Source of the DNA: JABDMD01 sp965203475
Lineage (GTDB): Bacteria; Pseudomonadota; Gammaproteobacteria; UBA4575
Assembly: GCA_965203475.1 (NCBI GenBank)
Contig: OZ241890.1
Span: 1 to 64,000, forward strand
Direction: 5' to 3'
Length of the DNA stretch: 64,000 nucleotides
Position 1 is the stretch's first letter, and each line of letters opens with the position of its first letter. The notes under the pieces are model-generated. The model worked only from the letters and a program-made list of their open reading frames with translations. It had not been told where the DNA came from and made no database searches. Shown here piece by piece: positions 61,311 through 64,000 of the stretch. The translations under genes and the position numbers were made by a program.

Positions 61311-62207
61311 TTAGGCTCTTGTGTTAAATGTGGTTCGAATTCCAAACAATCCAATCAAGCCTGCACCAAATAACCAAACAGCAGCAGGGATGGGTACTAA
61401 ATAATTAAAGCCCGATTCTGTTATAAGGGTTGCACCAAGTACTGGGTTCATGTCTTCATCCAAAATAGTGCCACCAAGCAAGGTTAAAGTATTAAAAAAT
61501 GAAGACTCAACAGTGGAGCAAAAACCACATTGCACAAGCGACTCAAGTCTAATATCAATAGTTCCGGCTCCATTCTCAAATGGAAACAAAAAGAATAATG
61601 ATTCATCAAATGGCAATGTATCTACAAAAGGTGGAGCAAGCCCAGAGAGTTGTAAAACTTCTTGAAAAATCTGTTCATCGGCATCGTTCAGAGCGCCATT
61701 ACCATTAAAATCACTCCAAATACTAATACCGGCTACTGCATTAGCATTGGAGGGAATTTCGCCATGAAGTTCACCATCGAAAACATATGTGACACCAAAG
61801 AATCCTGATCCACCAGGTACACCCATTATTGTGAAGGGATCTTCAATTCTCGCACTGCTATTTGCACTGCCTGATGCAGTAAAAGTTACAAAGTCAGCTA
61901 TACTTGCGTGGGTTTCTACACCGATGGACCCAAAGCTTGCACGAGCTGTTCCACCATACGTTGCAACTGGTCCTCCAGTTGATGTTATACCGCATGTCGT
62001 AGGCCCTGAAGCCAACATTGTAGTTGCCGTATCACTTGAAGTGGCATCGCCTATCAAATTGGTCTCCATATCCGTGGTACAAATTCGACCAACTACACCA
62101 TCACTTCGGCCAGTCATACTTACAAATGTTTCAAGTTCCGCTGCACTCACATAGGTCGAGCTAAGTCCACAGATGAGAATTATGCAAACTGCAATGAATG
62201 TACGCAT
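61311..62207 (-). CDS. PEP-CTERM (VPxPAAVWLFGAG) exported protein
   Basis: About 298 residues. The signal peptide (MRTFIAVCIILICGLSSTYVSAAE) begins at the ATG at 62207, with GGGGAAG upstream; the longer frame starts at a TTG. The body is Ser/Thr/Gly-rich with beta-strand character. The C-terminus YLVPIPAAVWLFGAGLIGLFGI followed by RTTFNTRA is a typical PEP-CTERM sorting signal, predicting exosortase processing, and the exosortase is not in this window. An outer surface or extracellular-matrix role is likely. Confidence 0.85.
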   Translation of the reverse strand: MRTFIAVCIILICGLSSTYVSAAELETFVSMTGRSDGVVGRICTTDMETNLIGDATSSDTATTMLASGPTTCGITSTGGPVATYGGTARASFGSIGVETHASIADFVTFTASGSANSSARIEDPFTIMGVPGGSGFFGVTYVFDGELHGEIPSNANAVAGISIWSDFNGNGALNDADEQIFQEVLQLSGLAPPFVDTLPFDESLFFLFPFENGAGTIDIRLESLVQCGFCSTVESSFFNTLTLLGGTILDEDMNPVLGATLITESGFNYLVPIPAAVWLFGAGLIGLFGIRTTFNTRA

Positions 62208-62302
62208 TTCGACTTCCCCACTTTCGATGATGTCGTTTAGATCATCGTCGTTATTCTGCAACTAGTATAACCGTAAAGCTTCTACGAAAAACTGCACTTT
62301 TG

Positions 62303-62461
62303 TTACGTTTTTAGTGCTGGGCCACAGTTAGATTCGTAACGTACTGATTTTAAGGTTGGGAAAATAAATTTTCTACACCATCCGCGGTGAAACGTATTTT
62401 CGATCTGTTGTTCCTGAATACAATCGTTTGCGGTACTTGTGCATCCATTTTCATCGTCCAT
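62303..62461 (-). other. Possible 52-codon frame upstream of the PEP-CTERM gene
   Basis: A minus-strand frame gives MDDENGCTSTANDCIQEQQ then FHRGWCRKFIFPTLK and SNCGPALKT, with four or five cysteines. It has no ribosome site, and no homologue that I know. It could be a small protein or the remnant of one; the stretch 62208-62500 otherwise shows nothing. Weakly supported. Confidence 0.25.
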
Positions 62462-62500
62462 GTGCACATAGACTAACTTATAGAAGACATTTTACGGACA

Positions 62501-63001
62501 TCAAAACTGCTCCTCATAAGTACTGATGTGCGCATAAATTTCATGGGAGCCATCATTTTTAATAAGCAAAACATCATAAGGAGAAAATTGGTTATCAACT
62601 TCCATACCGGGACTACCAACAGGCATACCCGGAACAGCAAGGCCAATAGCACCTACAGGTTTTTCGAGTAGGAATTGAACAATAAACTTGGCTGGTATAT
62701 GGCCTTCAAAAATATATTGATCTTGGTAAACACCTGTATGACATGACAGATATTGGGAAATATTGGTAATTCTACTCTTTAATGCATTTACTTCAGGAGC
62801 ATCTAGCGGGTGTGTATCAATATGAAAACCCGAATTTTCTAAATGTGTAATCCATTTGTTACAACAACCGCACTGCGGATTTTTATATACAGATAGCTTC
62901 GTATTAGGACTATCTGCATAAATTAATGAAGTGCGCAATGAGAGCATTATTATGGCAGTATCGAATGTATCCAAAAGAATACCCAGAATGGGGATTGTCA
63001 T
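62501..63001 (-). CDS. DUF411-family exported protein
   Basis: A 166-residue protein. LSVYKNPQCGCCNKWITHLENSGF (CGCC) begins the DUF411 domain, and later LSCHTGVYQDQYIFEGHIPA and GLAVPGMPVGSPGME are the family motifs, often linked with copper handling. The N-terminus is hydrophobic (about 3-30) and should be a signal or anchor. A second in-frame ATG at 62947 is a possible start; neither has a clear ribosome site. The 5' end overlaps a weak plus-strand frame. Confidence 0.85.
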   Translation of the reverse strand: MTIPILGILLDTFDTAIIMLSLRTSLIYADSPNTKLSVYKNPQCGCCNKWITHLENSGFHIDTHPLDAPEVNALKSRITNISQYLSCHTGVYQDQYIFEGHIPAKFIVQFLLEKPVGAIGLAVPGMPVGSPGMEVDNQFSPYDVLLIKNDGSHEIYAHISTYEEQF

Positions 63002-63351
63002 CGGTAGTAAACACAGTTCTTGAATTTACTGGAACAGGTGTGGAAAGTAACACTGTCGCGCAGCTACTTACCGGTGGTATTCAATGGGTTGTTACTTCGC
63101 GTTGGGTGCTAGAAAGTGGAGTTATTCAAAATCTTAATGGGTCAGATGAATACAAATTATATAATCAGTACAAGATTTCATTTTTGAAATATTATGGAAT
63201 TGTAAATGACTACGAACGGCCCCAAGCAGACACGTGTCAAATCATTTTACTAATTACCGGCGGATTAAGATATTTAGCAGGTGTCTCAACCTTAATTATT
63301 TTCAATACCTCTAAGCGGTGCGGTATGCTTCAGTATAAGAAAAGCGCCTAG
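62926..63351 (+). CDS. Weakly supported 141-residue frame, possibly a remnant
   Basis: A frame on the plus strand overlapping the start of the DUF411 gene. It has no ribosome site, a mixed composition with one moderately hydrophobic stretch near residues 101-125 (CQIILLITGGLRYLAGVSTLIIF), and no family I can name. It may be a real small membrane protein or an eroded gene. The following DsrC-like gene starts 18 bases later. Confidence 0.3.
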   Translation: MKCAMRALLWQYRMYPKEYPEWGLSSVVNTVLEFTGTGVESNTVAQLLTGGIQWVVTSRWVLESGVIQNLNGSDEYKLYNQYKISFLKYYGIVNDYERPQADTCQIILLITGGLRYLAGVSTLIIFNTSKRCGMLQYKKSA

Positions 63352-63369
63352 ATAAGGTGATGTAACGTT

Positions 63370-63714
63370 ATGAAATTTGAAATTAATGACAAAACCATTG
63401 AAACCAATGAACAAGGATTTTTAGTAAATCTAGATGACTGGAATGAGGATGTGGCATCTCATTTAGCCGAACAAGATGGGATTACGCTTTACGTAGACCA
63501 TTGGGAACTAATTTTATATTTTCGCGAATATTATGTAGAAAATTTAGTAAATCCTACGATGCATCAAATAGTGCTCACGCTAGGAAAGCAAAAAGATAAA
63601 CATTTTCATGATTTAAAAGAATATGAAAAACACATCTATAAGCTTTTCCCAACCGATCCAATACACGAATTGTGCAAACTTGCAGGTCTTCCAATGCCAC
63701 AACCAGATACTTGA
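63370..63714 (+). CDS. DsrC-family protein with only the internal cysteine (fourth family member)
   Basis: A 114-residue protein with IETNEQGFLVNLDDWNEDVASHLAEQDGI, DHWELILYFREYYVENL and LFPTDPIHELCKLAGLPMPQPDT. The internal CysB position is kept (ELCKLAGLP) but the C-terminus ends PQPDT, so the penultimate sulfur-carrying cysteine is missing. It is about 26 kb from the true dsrC. It probably does not carry sulfur as DsrC does; regulatory or partner binding is inferred. Confidence 0.85.
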   Translation: MKFEINDKTIETNEQGFLVNLDDWNEDVASHLAEQDGITLYVDHWELILYFREYYVENLVNPTMHQIVLTLGKQKDKHFHDLKEYEKHIYKLFPTDPIHELCKLAGLPMPQPDT

Positions 63715-63722
63715 AAAAAATA

Positions 63723-63830
63723 AATGTCTGTTAACGGCCCTGAGCACAGGATGTGCGAACATGAATTGCAACAAGGATGTTGTATCAGATATAAACTCTT
63801 AAGAATGTCTGGTAACGACTCAAAGCGGAG
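63723..63830 (+). repeat. Fifth copy of the two-hairpin GGA repeat
   Basis: AATGTCTGTTAACGGCCCTGAG is followed by GCAC-AGGAT-GTGC (63744-63756), GAACATGA, and TGCAAC-AAGGAT-GTTGTA (63767-63784), then a T-poor stretch and AATGTCTGGTAACGACTCAAAG, a second conserved block. Element order and orientation equal the copies at 50.1-51.0 kb. The second loop contains AAGGA. It starts 8 bases after the DsrC-like stop. Confidence 0.75.
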
Positions 63831-63891
63831 ATTCAATATATATGTTAATTTTTTAAATATCGTTTAAAGGAATTATTTGATATATAATTAG

Positions 63892-64000
63892 TTATACTTC
63901 GATTAATTTTAAAACGTTTTTCATAGAATTAGTGCATGCATTTTTACTCATAGCACCTTTAGACATCGCTAACATTCCTGTGTACGCTACAATTATCATC
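63892..64000 (-). CDS. Possible C-terminus of a gene that continues past the window edge
   Basis: A minus-strand frame of 35 codons ends at TAA 63892 and runs to the edge: MIIVAYTGMLAMSKGAM, then NACTNSMKNVLKLIEV. It may begin at ATG 63999 or extend further. Too short for any assignment. Confidence 0.3.
   Translation of the reverse strand, partial: MIIVAYTGMLAMSKGAMSKNACTNSMKNVLKLIEV

Noticed and set aside
1..64000. Search for tRNA, rRNA, transposase, integrase or prophage genes
   Set aside because: No cloverleaf-like tRNA sequence, rRNA segment or mobile-element protein was recognised in either strand.

Overview
The window looks like part of the chromosome of an AT-rich, probably marine gammaproteobacterial sulfur oxidiser that also uses methylated amines. 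The evidence is a reverse-type dissimilatory sulfite reductase cluster (dsrABEFHCMKLJOPNR order), an N-methylglutamate pathway, NarX/NarL-type two-component systems, a cbb3-type oxidase and a PEP-CTERM protein. All assignments come from reading translated proteins and DNA motifs; no database search was possible.

Bases 1-13500 are a methylated-amine region. The + strand carries the end of gmaS, then mgsABC (N-methylglutamate synthase), two unrecognised genes and an ammonium transporter. The - strand carries mgdABCD (N-methylglutamate dehydrogenase), an LHPP-like HAD protein and a cupin. Just after mgdD are the last 33 codons of a second glutamine-synthetase-family gene, a gene fossil. Bases 13500-24700 hold signalling genes: a PAS/degenerate GGDEF-EAL protein, two soluble NarX/NarL-like systems, a class I amidotransferase, an unknown 487-residue exported protein, an exported paralogue of the cupin, and mtgA. 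A 27-bp element, identical at 25 positions, lies upstream of both mgdA and the exported 487-residue protein and suggests a shared regulator.

Bases 24800-28100 hold small envelope proteins. Bases 27800-40550 (- strand) are the dsr operon from dsrA to dsrR, interrupted between dsrL and dsrJ by a strongly folded ~110-nt element. Bases 40850-50040 are a sulfur-associated accessory block: a TauD-like oxygenase, a stand-alone Cas6/Cmx6-like protein with no CRISPR array in the window, two DsrC-like proteins lacking the catalytic penultimate cysteine, a second DsrL, two further Fe(II)/2-oxoglutarate oxygenases and several conserved-looking unknowns. This block is the best candidate for an undescribed system.

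Bases 50040-51085 are gene-poor. They hold a 19-bp perfect hairpin at a stop codon, three tandem and one separate copy of a two-hairpin repeat whose loops carry GGA (ANGGA in the second hairpin, like CsrA/RsmA sites), and a 26-bp imperfect palindrome. Another repeat copy lies at 63.7 kb. From 51 kb to 61.3 kb there is a SirB-like protein, an FNR-type regulator, two FNR-like boxes, two GST-like proteins, an AlkB-family hydroxylase, Sco1, cbb3-type oxidase genes, a FadL-type porin and a hemerythrin. This reads as a low-oxygen hydrocarbon oxidation and respiration module. The end holds a PEP-CTERM protein, a DUF411 protein, a poorly defined stretch and a fourth DsrC-family gene. No rRNA, tRNA, CRISPR array, transposase or prophage gene was seen.
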